From Zanthoxylum bungeanum (lineage: Eukaryota > Streptophyta > Magnoliopsida > Sapindales > Rutaceae), in the NCBI GenBank assembly GCA_019454045.1, contig SKCR01007812.1, positions 186,001 through 250,000 of the forward strand: DNA of 64,000 nt. The letters are read 5' to 3'. Below are positions 35,143 to 46,159 of the stretch, piece by piece. Position 1 is the stretch's first letter; each line of letters starts with the position of its first letter. A program made the position numbers and the translations under genes. The notes below the pieces were generated by a model that worked only from the letters and a program-made list of their open reading frames with translations, searched no databases and was not told where the DNA came from.

Positions 35143-35579
35143 TGTAAAATGTGAAGCCCTTGTCATCCGTTGGATGAGGGACACATGGCACAATCCTTGC
35201 CGTTGTCCCATTTGCCTTTATTTGCTCATCCTATATAAAGGCCACTTAGGTTGAGATTTAGAGAGAGTTTTCATTTGTGTATTCCCTTAATAATTGGCTA
35301 AGTGTTAAGCCTATTCCCTAAGTCCAAGTTAGTGTAATCTTCAATTAGGAATTTGAGAGATTGTCACTTTTAGAGATTAGGGTTCTTTGTGAGATTTGGG
35401 GAATTACAATTTGTAAACGGATTCAAGATTCCGTGTGTAATCTTGAAATTGATTAGTGCAGCGAGCTCCCTATTCCGGAGTTCAACGTGGATGTAGTCGG
35501 GAACTTTTCCGGCGAACCACGGTAAAAATCGTGCATTCTTGATTGATTGGATTGACGAATTTGCGACAAAAACTTAACA
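35143..35579 (+). repeat. 5' LTR of the RT-less copia element
   Basis: 437 bp, TGTAAAATG to CTTAACA. TATA box TATATAAA at 35232-35239. Acts as promoter of the element. Confidence 0.95.
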
Positions 35580-35581
35580 AT

Positions 35582-35593
35582 TGGTATCAGAGC
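35582..35593 (+). promoter_or_regulatory. Primer-binding site (tRNA-iMet)
   Basis: TGGTATCAGAGC, two bases after the 5' LTR; perfect 12-base match to the usual copia site. Confidence 0.95.
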
Positions 35594-36469
35594 ATTTTGG
35601 AATTCAAGATCCAGTGGGCTGAAGAATTGGGAGATTAGCTTTCTGGAGATCAAAGCCCAAAGTACTGGGCTCTCCATTATTCGGCAAATAACAAAAACTA
35701 AAACACGAAGGGAGGGCCTGTGTTTTGAAGATCAACACTGCCGACCAAGATATTGAGACCTGAATGATCAAGATCCTTGTGGCAGCTTGAGGGTTTGCCG
35801 ATCAAAGACTCTTGAAGCTGTGACCGAATTCGGCAAAGAAAGAAACCAAGACGAACAGAGAACCAGGAAATCAAAGGGCAACAAAATCATCAAATTGGAA
35901 GCCACATACGAAAGCAAGAAACAAGATTCAGAAACCCTAAAATTGTCTCTCCACCAAATTTGAAGATCACAGCAACTGCCGAGTAGAGTCACGGCCAAAA
36001 CGAAGACACAGAGACGAAGGCAAAGGAAAAATCGCAGAAAGAAAAAAAGAGCCATCAGATCTGCCGAGACCAAGATTAGTGGCTGCCGATTTTGGATTTG
36101 TATGGGTAAATAAGCCATTTGCAAATTGTGTGTTGTGTGTTGAAATTTGCCAAATTGAAAGATTGTGGGTGTTCTGTGGTGCCAACCTTAGCAAGCTGCA
36201 GTTTGGGTGATTCGGATTCTGTGTGTTTGGGTAGATTGGCTGTGTTTCTGCCGAAGAGTGTTCTGGGCGAAATTGAGGCAGTGGGTTGCCGATTGTGATT
36301 TAGGCAATTTGGTTGTGCATTGCCGAATTAAAATTAGGCAGGTTGGTGGTGTATCTTGCTGACTGTGTTAGGGCAAATTGGGTGTGATTTGCCTAAGGGT
36401 GTTTGGGGAGTAATTGCCGAGAGTGATTGCGGAATTTTCATCGGGTGATTACTGTAAAAGTAAATAGAA
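35594..36469 (+). other. Leader of the copia element
   Basis: 876 bp between primer-binding site and start codon, with about a dozen copies of TGCCGA/TTGCCGA or its reverse complement TCGGCA scattered through it. No coding frame is supported. Confidence 0.7.
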
Positions 36470-39454
36470 ATGTCGACTATGAGACTCGACATCGGCATCT
36501 TTGACGGGAAAGGGGATTTCACTACTTGGAAGAAGAAAATGAAAGTCCTGCTTTCTCACCACAAGGTGGCTTTGGCACTGGAACCGGATCCAGAAAAGTG
36601 GCCAAAGATGGAAAAGGAAACGAAGGAGGAAATCCTGGAAGAGGCTTACAACCTGATTTTCCTTCACCTTGGAGATTCGGTCATCAGAAAGGTTGACGGA
36701 ATGGACACTGCCATTCAACTATGGGGTAAACTCGAATCTCTTTATTCTGTTATTTCTGCACCAAATTTAGTGTTCTTAAAAGGAAATTTGTTTAATTACA
36801 AGATGGATACTAGTAAGTCGATTGATGATAATTTGGATGAATTCACGAAAATGACTCAAATCCTTAAAGGAACTGACCAAGCCCTAGGAGACTCTAGCGA
36901 AGCTATGATACTTTTAAATGCATTACCTGATGAATATAGTGTCGTTAAGAATTCTCTACAGTACACAGGAGTTGTACCTAGGCTAGACTTGGTGATATCT
37001 GGTATAAGGGCTAGAGAGCTAGAACTTAGAACCAGTAGGAGAGGAGGAGCGAACTTGTTCGTGAAAGGTAAAAATGAAAGGAAATATAATGGTCCTAATA
37101 ATCATCAGACTAGTAACCAAGAACCTAAAGGCAAGAAAAATAACAAACATGATAAGAATAAAGATAGTGACAAGAAGTGCTATCATTGTGGAAAGATGGG
37201 ACACCTGAAAAAGAATTGTTATAAGTTCCTGAGGGAACAGGAAAATGAAGGCAGCGCCACTGTGGCTGCCGAAAAGGAGTCAATGTGCCTATCTGAGGCA
37301 TTGACTGTGTGTAGGGATCACATTAGCAGAGAATGGATTCTGGACTCAGGATGTTCCTTCCACATGAGTCCGTATAGGGACTGGTTTGTCAACTTTAGAA
37401 ATTCTGACCAAGGCACTGTGTATATGGGTAATGACAATAATTGTAGGATACATGGGGTTGGGGACATAACTCTTAAACTTCATGATGGTAAAGTTAGGAT
37501 TCTTACTGACGTTAGATATGTACCTGACTTGAAACGGAACCTGATATCACTAGGAACACTAGATGAATTAGGTTTCACATATAAAGCACATAAAGGTAAC
37601 ATGCACATATCTAAGGGTAATAAACTGATCCTAATTGGTATTAAGAGAAATGGATTGTATGTTCTAAATGGCCAACATGTATTCTCGGATAAACCCATTT
37701 CTGCTTTAACTTCTAATGTTGATATGACTAATATATGGCACTTGAGACTTGGCCACATAGGCCAGAAAGGAATGCAGGTACTCAGCAAGCAGGGACAATT
37801 TGGAAAGGACCAGTTGAAGCCACTTGAGTTTTGTGAGATCTGTGTGTTGGGCAAACAGCACAGACTGAGCTTCCCAACTGGAATTCATTTGTCAAAGGCG
37901 AGACTGGAGTATCTACATTGTGATTTGTGGGGACCAGCAAAGGTCCAGACACATGGGGGTAAGAAATATTTTCTCTCTATTGTTGATGATTACAGTAGGA
38001 AGGTATGGACATTCTTACTAAAATCAAATGATGAAACTTTGACTAAATTTAAAGAATGGAAAGTATTGGTAGAAAATCAAACTAGTAACAAAGTAAAAGT
38101 CTTGAGAACTGATAATGGCTTAGAATTTTGTAATACTGAGTTTGATCAATACTGTACTAGTGAGGGTATCCTGAGACATAGGACTGTTAGAAACACCCCT
38201 CAACAGAATGGAGTTGCGGAAAGAATGAATAGAACCTTATTAGAAAAGATCAGATGTCTTTTATTTTCTTCCGAACTTCCGAGGGCCTTTTGGGGTGAAG
38301 CCCTCAATACTGCTACTCATTTGATTAACCTTAGCCCTAATAGTTCAGTTCAGTTTAAGACACCAGAAGAAATCTGGTCTGGTAGAGCTCATAAGCTTGC
38401 ACACCTTAGAGTATTTGGCTGTGAAGCCTATGCTCACCAGTCCGTAGGTAAACTTGAACCGAGGTCAATCAAGTGTGTTTTCCTAGGATATCAAGAAGGG
38501 ACAAAAGGGTATAGGTTATGGGAAATGGAGTCACCTGGAGTCAAAGTCATAGTTAGTCGAGATGTTATATTCAATGAAATTTGTTTTCCTTGTAAATCTA
38601 CTAACAACAATGCAGGTGCCTTAGAAAAGGATCTAGCAGATTTTGATTTTGCAGGTGGAGCTCAGATGCAGGTGGAGCCAGGGACATCAAGGACCGCTGA
38701 GCAAGTTGGTGACATGTCAGGCACGGAGACATCTGAGGACACCCAGCCCATGAGAAATAACCAGGAGGAAAACATAAATGAAGTAGCAGAGATACAAGAA
38801 CAAATTGAAGAGGACACAATAGATCAAGTGGATCAAACTGAGCAGCATGATGAGACACCTCAAGACACATTGGCCAACTACCAGCTAGCGAGAGACAGAA
38901 GTAGGAGGCAGGTAAGGCCTCCTACCAGGTATGATTACTCAACTAATGATTTGTATTTCTGTGCATTAATAGCAAGTCATGAAATTAATGGGATTGAGTC
39001 TGCTAGCTTAGGGGAGGCATTAAAGTCTACCCATAAACTTGAATGGGAAGATGCTATAGGTTCTGTGATGTATGTCATGATTAGTACTAGACCTGACTTG
39101 TATGCTGTATCTTTGTTGAGTAGGTTTATGTCTAATCCAGGTGGAGCACACTGGTGTGCTTTACAATGGTTGTTAAGATACTTGAATACTGCTGTTGATT
39201 ATGACTTATGTTTTAACAAATCTAACGCTTTAGATTTGGTAGGGTATGTTGATTCTGATGTTGCAGGTGACAGGGACCCAAGAAAGTCAACTACCGAAGC
39301 AGAGTATCATTTTGTGCGGGAAATTATCTCAAGCAGTAAGGTTGAGATAAAGAAGGTTCCAACAGAAGATAACCCATCGGACATGGGGACAAAGAGTGTG
39401 ACTGCAACCAAACTCTTCCACTGCATGAAGCTGTTGCAAGTGGGGGTTGGCTGA
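36470..39454 (+). CDS. gag-pol: Copia Gag-protease-integrase polyprotein, RT deleted in frame
   Basis: 994 codons without a stop from ATG 36470. Order: UBN2-type Gag (~10-180); zinc knuckle CYHCGKMGHLKKNC (from ~237); retropepsin WILDSGCSFHMS (Asp ~291); GAG-pre-integrase H-H-C-C finger (~422-470); integrase core with CDLWGP (Asp ~485), RTDNG (Asp ~547) and NGVAERMNR (Glu ~583), so the DDE triad is intact; acidic linker. At about 39057-39063 the frame passes from the first residues of the RT region (LEWEDAI) directly to the RNase H-side sequence (GSVMYVMISTRPDL), deleting the whole RT catalytic core. Two further in-frame losses follow near 39288-39295 and 39307-39312, removing much of RNase H. 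Family polyproteins are usually about 1300-1450 aa. Particle formation and integration functions look intact; copying must be supplied in trans. Confidence 0.93.
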   Translation: MSTMRLDIGIFDGKGDFTTWKKKMKVLLSHHKVALALEPDPEKWPKMEKETKEEILEEAYNLIFLHLGDSVIRKVDGMDTAIQLWGKLESLYSVISAPNLVFLKGNLFNYKMDTSKSIDDNLDEFTKMTQILKGTDQALGDSSEAMILLNALPDEYSVVKNSLQYTGVVPRLDLVISGIRARELELRTSRRGGANLFVKGKNERKYNGPNNHQTSNQEPKGKKNNKHDKNKDSDKKCYHCGKMGHLKKNCYKFLREQENEGSATVAAEKESMCLSEALTVCRDHISREWILDSGCSFHMSPYRDWFVNFRNSDQGTVYMGNDNNCRIHGVGDITLKLHDGKVRILTDVRYVPDLKRNLISLGTLDELGFTYKAHKGNMHISKGNKLILIGIKRNGLYVLNGQHVFSDKPISALTSNVDMTNIWHLRLGHIGQKGMQVLSKQGQFGKDQLKPLEFCEICVLGKQHRLSFPTGIHLSKARLEYLHCDLWGPAKVQTHGGKKYFLSIVDDYSRKVWTFLLKSNDETLTKFKEWKVLVENQTSNKVKVLRTDNGLEFCNTEFDQYCTSEGILRHRTVRNTPQQNGVAERMNRTLLEKIRCLLFSSELPRAFWGEALNTATHLINLSPNSSVQFKTPEEIWSGRAHKLAHLRVFGCEAYAHQSVGKLEPRSIKCVFLGYQEGTKGYRLWEMESPGVKVIVSRDVIFNEICFPCKSTNNNAGALEKDLADFDFAGGAQMQVEPGTSRTAEQVGDMSGTETSEDTQPMRNNQEENINEVAEIQEQIEEDTIDQVDQTEQHDETPQDTLANYQLARDRSRRQVRPPTRYDYSTNDLYFCALIASHEINGIESASLGEALKSTHKLEWEDAIGSVMYVMISTRPDLYAVSLLSRFMSNPGGAHWCALQWLLRYLNTAVDYDLCFNKSNALDLVGYVDSDVAGDRDPRKSTTEAEYHFVREIISSSKVEIKKVPTEDNPSDMGTKSVTATKLFHCMKLLQVGVG

Positions 39455-39572
39455 TCTTGCAGCCAACATGAGCGATGATGTGAGTAGGTGAGTTTGCTGT
39501 GCTATATTGGCCTTAGTGTGTCTTTGTGTATGATTGGGAGTGAGAAATGTTTTTGGGCTTCAAGGTGGAGAT

Positions 39573-40009
39573 TGTAAAATGTGAAGCCCTTGTCATCCGT
39601 TGGATGAGGGACACATGGCACAATCCTTGCCGTTGTCCCATTTGCCTTTATTTGCTCATCCTATATAAATGCCACTTAGGTTGAGATTTAGAGAGAGTTT
39701 TCATTTGTGTATTCCCTTAATAATTGGCTAAGTGTTAAGCCTATTCCCTAAGTCCAAGTTAGTGTAATCTTCAATTAGGAATTTGAGAGATTGTCACTTT
39801 TAGAGATTAGGGTTCTTTGTGAGATTTGGGGAATTACAATTTGTAAACGGATTCAAGATTCCGTGTGTAATCTTGAAATTGATTAGTGCAGCGAGCTCCC
39901 TATTCCGGAGTTCAACGTGGATGTAGTCGGGAACTTTTCCGGCGAACCACGGTAAAAATCGTGCATTCTTGATTGATTGGATTGACGAATTTGCGACAAA
40001 AACTTAACA
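39573..40009 (+). repeat. 3' LTR of the RT-less copia element
   Basis: 437 bp, one mismatch to the 5' LTR; preceded by polypurine tract CAAGGTGGAGAT and followed by ATTAT. Confidence 0.95.
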
Positions 40010-40474
40010 ATTATTCATTTCAGAAATTAGGATAAGCGAGAGGAATGAAATTAAAATGCATATTATAATTTTGTGGACAGTCAATTAGGACGTCTACATA
40101 GATGTACAGTCAAATAACTCTTTGTCAATGCTTTATTTGAAAATTTTAATCACATTTTTTTAAGTTATCGGGTTAAAATTTTAAAAGACATAATTATCTT
40201 TAAAATATACGGCTAATATTTTAACGTTTTTTTAGAGATTTTAATAAGAGTTTCTTTTTACTTTAGAAAAATAAGAGGGACATTTTGCTAATTTCCCATC
40301 ATTTACAAATAAAAAGAAAATGTCATCAATTTTTGTTTCGAATAAAGGGTTGGGTAAATCCTAAATACATTTTCTTAACACTCAAAGTTATGAGCTTTTA
40401 AAGCATTTATTTTTGCTAATCTAAGTAAGCACACGGAGCAAAATGTTGTCAAATTTGTATTGTGTGCATTAATC

Positions 40475-40630
40475 GCTGTTAACACTATATTTAATTAATA
40501 ATGTATTGTGTAAAATATATGCATTAATCAGATTTGGCTGTTAACACTATATTTAATTAATAATGTATTGTGTAAAATATATGCATTAATCATATTTGGC
40601 TGTTCATGCTATATTTAATTAATCAATGTA
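40475..40630. repeat. 62-bp tandem repeat, about 2.5 copies
   Basis: Units at 40475-40536, 40537-40598 and a partial third from 40599, starting 'gctgttaacactatatttaa'. Differences are few. Non-coding. Confidence 0.9.
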
Positions 40631-41410
40631 TATCATACTTGCATTTTTTTTTTTTTTTAAATGTTAGAAATTCAGTTGTGAAATTACCCGATACGTTTTA
40701 AGCGGAATGAACGATTTTCGACTATCTCAAATTCTTATGAAGAAATATACTCACCGGACTCAAAAATAATATCTGACAATCAAATCACACTTCTTAAGGA
40801 CATGCACGTTATTTTAAATCCATAGATGCATGGTCGGAAGACAAATCAAAATTTAATTTAACACCAATAATTTATTTTGTCTTATTTCAAAAAATACACA
40901 TAAGGCCATCGTCAATTAATTCAAATCCATGTGCTTTGACACCGAGTTTTAATTATGATTTCATTCATGGGTTTTAGAAACAGTGTATAAAGAAGAAGCC
41001 GACGTCGTATCTGCTGGAATTTAGCTTAATAATAATAAATTATTAATGCTTGGGCTGGTTAATTTTACATGATTTTGTTTCTTAATCAAGCAATTAAGTA
41101 ACATTATACCGACTCACTGAAATTCTCTTTATTTAAAGTCTATCACATGAATTTAATCATTAAAATTATCAATCGAGCTGGCGGCAGGTTTATTTTAAAG
41201 CACAATTAGTTGGGTAAGTAATTATATCATAAGGATATAACTGATAACTCGTTAACAAAGTACCAAATAGATTGATGAAATCAATTTTGACATTGAGATT
41301 GAGATGATTATAAATATGTAATTTGTTGTTCTGTTGTGTATCTAAGATACTGTAATATTTTTAAAAATGTAACTTCACACCTTAATCTAAAATGGGAATA
41401 GTCAATGAGA

Positions 41411-41610
41411 TACTATAAGAAAAATAATCTTTAGCGTTTAAAGATTTAGCGTCGTCAAAAAAATCGTCATTTCATATATAATTTAACGTCGACTATTAAA
41501 TATCGACACTGATTATGAAAGAATCGTCAAAAATTAACGTTGAACTTAATTTGCGATATTGTATGTTCATATTTCAGCGTCGCCCATTGAGTTGGCGACG
41601 CTAAATGTGA
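41411..41610. repeat. CACTA-like subterminal fragment
   Basis: 'tactataagaaaaataatctttagcg' followed by several TTAGCGTCG / GTCGAC / CGACGCTAAAT motifs, like the ends of the element at 20344-21804. No opposite terminus or target duplication is visible. Confidence 0.5.
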
Positions 41611-42093
41611 ATACTAATAATAATAATAATAAGTTAATTATAAATAATAATAATCACTTAATAATAGTATGTTAATTATAAATAATAATATCCATAGTAG
41701 TAATAAACAAAAAAATTATTATTAATATTATCATTATTACTTAGTAATAATATATTAATTAAAAATAATTAATGTGGGGTCTGTGATGAGCATTAAAAAG
41801 TGTACACTTAATAAAAGAATAACTAATCATTTTACATTTATAATTTCATTAATCCCCTTAATTTAGCACATTTGTTAAATAATAATTGTATTTATATTTT
41901 GTTGTGACTTTTATTTATTGTGTATGTAAAATACTATTTCAGAAGCTCAACATGAAAAATTGACATTAGATTTGAATTTCAGGACCGAGAAATCCCGAAA
42001 AGAGAGTGACAGCTAAATTCAAATCTTGGAAAATATTTACCGTGTTTAGATTGACGACAAAATGAACTTATGATGTATTTTCCCACACATGTG

Positions 42094-42133
<40 letters not shown>

Positions 42134-42235
42134 TATATAAAAAATATATTTTGGAGGATCCACCAAGATTTTATATAAAAAAATATTATATATATATATT
42201 ATTCTATAGGTCCCACCAAGATTATATATATATAT

Positions 42236-44855
42236 ATGCATTAAACCGGGACTGGCTTTTTGCACTAGGCCTATTATCAACGGCTAAATCAGGAGGAGAA
42301 GTAGCAGGAAGTGCTAATTCCCAATGAACTTTGTTGACTTTAGAAACAGGTTTGGATTTTTCTCGAAAAGCTTCTATGTCTGAAGAAGCTATAGAAGAAT
42401 CATCTAAATCTAGAACTCCTATTCTACTACTAGATTGGGGAGTATCTAGGGCAATATCAATTTTCTTTTTTGAAGAGGAAGATGATGTTTCTATCCTATC
42501 CAATTCTTCTTTAATAGCTCTAACAAAGTCAGATTTTGACTCATGGACAAGCTTCTGACTATCTTTAGAAACCTGGAATGGTTCAAAAATGGGCTTTTTA
42601 AGTTTCTTGTCTTCGTCAATTTTAATAGCTTTTAAAGGGGAAACAGTGATTGTAGATTGTTGGATTTGACTTTCTAGTCTAGTCAACTGTTTTCCTATTG
42701 TATTAAGATTAGTATTACAAAAATTATTCTGTTGGATAATACTATCTAAGTCTTTATCAGTGTCATTGGCTCTATGTATCTTTAAAGGTGAGGCTTTAAT
42801 CTGAACTGGAGGTTCACCATGGTCTATAGTTATGTTTCTCAAGGGAGGGTGTTCAGATTCAATGGTTCTATCACTATCAGAAAGATTCCATTGTGGAATT
42901 TTCTTTCTAATGGTAATGGGATTTGATTCTTTAAAAGGGTAAGAAATGTCATTTTCAGAAGTGTACATTTCAAACCAATCAAAGAACGTAATGTGGACTT
43001 TATGCAAGTTTATAAATTCATAGTAGATTTCTTGAACTTGTTTTCTTTGGTTTAGAAAGTGGTTAAAAAACCAAAGTCTTTTTCTTTATTCAAATGAGAA
43101 TAAAATCTTTGTGCAAAGAGGTTTTATCCAATTTGAAAAAAAAAAATATTTGAAAAAAAGAAAATTATTTTCTTTTCCCTTTCAGTCACTATTCTCATCA
43201 CGAGAAAAAAGCTGTGGGATAAGATATTTTCAAAGATTTGATACCACACCAAAGAGCATTTTTTTTTTTTTTTTTTTTACTTAGGATCTGAGTAAGATCA
43301 TAAGTATTCTGTTTTAAAACAGGAGTTTTGGAAGATTCTCCTTTGTCAAAAGTTTTTAGAAGTTTATCAAGATATTCTCTTTGTAAATCAGGATTTGAAA
43401 TATGTTTTACAATATCAAGAAAAGTTTCTTGTTCTTTAGTTAAAACATTAAGTTTCTTATTCTTTAAGTAAGAATTTGTGTCTGAATCACTATTGCTTTG
43501 ACTAGAAGTATCTGAGTCAATTAACTCATCTATTTGTAACGGTTCAGAATTTCCTGTTACTGAAGATTCAGACTCAGAAGACTCAATAAGAAGATTGTTA
43601 TTTTGGAAAGAATTTCTTCACTGAGATCAAGTTCATGAAGTTTTTTTGTTCATTCTACAATATTTTGCAGTATGTCCTTTCTTCCCACATTTATAACAAG
43701 TAGCTTCCTTATAATTGAAAGAGGCTTTTGGTTTAGAAGTGTAAGGTTTTCTATTGGACTTTTTATAAGGTTTTGAAGGCTTCTTATAGAAGTTTTCTTT
43801 AGGACTAGGATAAGATCTTTTAAACTTTCTAGAACCGTAATTCTTTTTGTAAGGTTTTGAAGAACATTTCCCTTCACAATCTTTGGAGGTACTAGTTTTG
43901 AAAGGATCATAGTTGAACTGTTTACAAAAACTACCTAGTTCTTGCTTAGATTTCCTAAGCTCCCATTTTAGACGTTTCTGTAATTTCAAGTCTTGGTAAA
44001 TCTTTAAACCTTCCTTATTGATGAAACTAACTAACTCACCATAAGTAAGTCTATCATAAGGGATGAGGTTGTCATAGAGGGCTTTAATGGAATTTCTAAC
44101 TTTTTCACCTAACAGGGTAGGTAAACCAGCAAGGAATTTTTCTTTCCAAGTTATAAATTGTAAAGATTGTATGATTTCTTTCTTTTAAATTATCTCCTGT
44201 GTGTTTGTTGAATTTTTACTGGTTGTAAGTCCCGTTTAGGATAGGATTCCGCTTAGGGCAGTAAACCCATACCTGTAGGCAAACTCATAAGTCTTAGTTT
44301 AAAAGCTTAGTTTCTCATGGAATCTCTACTCTGTAGAACCTTCTCTTTGTCTAGCTCTTCTACTGATAAGACTAGTATTTCAAAGAATATAGTGAACTCA
44401 GAAGAATTTATAATTGAAGATTTTGATAAAGCCATTGACTGCTGGAAATTACCAAAGATTTCTAAAGATACGATTTATAAAACTAAAAGGCTTGATTTTC
44501 TAAAAACAGATTATATCATAAAGACTGAAGAACGTGATATTACTCTTACAAAACCTTTTGAGACAATTAAATTATTTTCTGAACATGCTCTAAAACATTT
44601 AAGAGATAAAAAATTTAATTATGTGCATGTTGGTTTAATCCAAGTTGGAATAAAGCCCCTCACAAAAGAAGGCTTAGATACCTTCATCTTAGCAGTTCTA
44701 AGAGATGGCAGATTCATCTCTTTTGATGATTCTTTACTCAGTAGTATTGAATCAAGTCTCTGTAAAGGTCCTATTTCTTTTGACTGTCACCCAAACATTA
44801 CAGTCTCCTTACAAGATAAAAATATCCTCAAAAGCATGATTCTTCAAATTGCTTT
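42236..44855. mobile_element. Endogenous pararetrovirus, rearranged fragment block
   Basis: Caulimovirid DNA in four joined pieces. 42236-43135 (-) matches 51080-51980, the region between movement and coat domains. 43141-43262 is intergenic virus sequence in reverse orientation to 46030-46150. 43279-44152 (-) matches 49758-50632, the coat protein and its zinc finger CYKCGKKGHTAKYC. 44153-44850 (+) matches 52600-53300 in the opposite orientation, the leader and start of the movement protein (frame 44317-44862). Junctions fall at short A/T runs. Pieces in both orientations show rearrangement at or after integration. The left edge abuts a TA repeat. No piece encodes a complete protein. Confidence 0.85.
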
Positions 44856-46150
44856 TAAATAAACATACACAGCTTTTACATATGCTTTGAAACAAATGCT
44901 TACATTTTCTTTGAAGAACAAAAATGAAAGTTAAACTAAAGAGAAATGTTGAAAAGGAATTGAAAGATGATTCTAAAAAAAAAAACGGATGCTCTCTACT
45001 GAGAGTTAATGGGAACTATATACCCAATCAACCAACTACTATAATTATTACAATTATTAAAAACAGTAAGATACAGTAAGATGCTTCTGCTTTTCTGTCT
45101 TTGTAACGTGCTTTGGGTGGCTTTGAATGTTTCTTCACTGCTTATAGTAAGGATGCTTCTCTATAAAAGTAAATTAAATGACTAAATTATACTCGCTGGA
45201 CTTTGTAACGTGTTTTGGTGGTTTTGAATGCTTTCTTCACATGGCATTAAGTAAGATGCTTGCAATAACTATGTTATTATTATATATATCTGATACCATA
45301 CAAGACAGGATCTCAAATAATACAATTTGAAAAATATATGAACAAATAATTATCCGTTTAATAATATTGGCTTGGGGGTTTGCAAACACAGTACCAGATC
45401 TGGATCCCAGAAATGGTGCTCTGAAGGAGGAGGGAGAAGAGAAAATACAACTGAGGGGAGAGATCTGGTCTCTATGCCTCAGAGGAGTAGTAACAGTTCA
45501 AATGGCAGAACTGATATAATTATCAGTCTGCAAGCATGCTTTTAAAAAAATTGCTTTTAAATAAACATACACAGCTTTTACATATGCTTTGAAACAAATG
45601 CTTACATTTTCTTTGAAGAACAAAATGAAAGTTAAACTAAAGAGAAAGGTTGAAAAGGAATTGAAAGATGATTCTAAAAAAAAACGGATGCTCTCTACTG
45701 AGAGTTAATGGGAACTATATACCCAATCAACCAACTACTATAATTATTACAATTATTAAAAACAGTAAGATACAGTAAGATGCTTCTGCTTTTCTGTCTT
45801 TGTAACGTGCTTTGGGTGGCTTTGAATGCTTTCTTCACATGGCTATAGTAAGATGCTTCTGCTTTTCTGACTTTGTAACGTGCTTTGGGTGGTTTTGAAT
45901 GCTTTCTTCACATGGCTATAGTAAGATGCTTTGCTTTGAATGCTTTCTTCACATGGTTATAGTAAGATGCTTTGCTTTCTTCAATGGTTTTGCATAAGAT
46001 GGTCCCACCGGTCTTTGTCTTGAGCATTGGATGCTCTTTGGTGTGGTATCAAATCTTTGAAAATATCTTATCCCACAGCTTTTTTCTCGTGATGAGAATA
46101 GTGAGTGAAGGGGAAAAGAAAATAATTTTCTTTTTCTCAAATACTTTTTT
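44851..46150 (-). other. Pararetrovirus intergenic region, internally duplicated
   Basis: Two direct copies of about 270 bp (44851-45130 and 45551-45850) plus shorter tandem units built on 'tttgtaacgtgctttgggtg' and 'gctttcttcacatgg' (45100-45260, 45790-45980). A minus-strand TGGTATCAGA (plus 45289-45298) matches 10 bases of the tRNA-Met primer site used by caulimovirids. This is the region that would hold promoter and polyadenylation signals; I cannot fix a TATA box on the minus strand. Confidence 0.6.
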
Positions 46151-46159
46151 TTTTTTGCT

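Larger units (their letters stand above)
35143..40009 (+). mobile_element. Young copia element lacking reverse transcriptase
   Basis: LTRs 35143-35579 and 39573-40009 are both 437 bp and differ at only one base by eye ('aaaggcc' against 'aaatgcc'). Target duplication ATTAT at 35138-35142 and 40010-40014. Primer-binding site TGGTATCAGAGC at 35582-35593 and polypurine tract CAAGGTGGAGAT at 39561-39572. One long frame (36470-39454) covers gag, protease and integrase, but the RT and parts of RNase H are missing. Near-identical LTRs show very recent insertion, so RT must have come from another element. Confidence 0.95.
40015..42235. other. Intergenic with minor repeats
   Basis: No gene. Contains a 62-bp tandem repeat (40475-40630), a decayed CACTA-like terminus (41411-41610), scattered AAT/TTA tracts, and a long (TTA)n-(TA)n tract at 42098-42235 against which the pararetrovirus begins. 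Confidence 0.5.
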
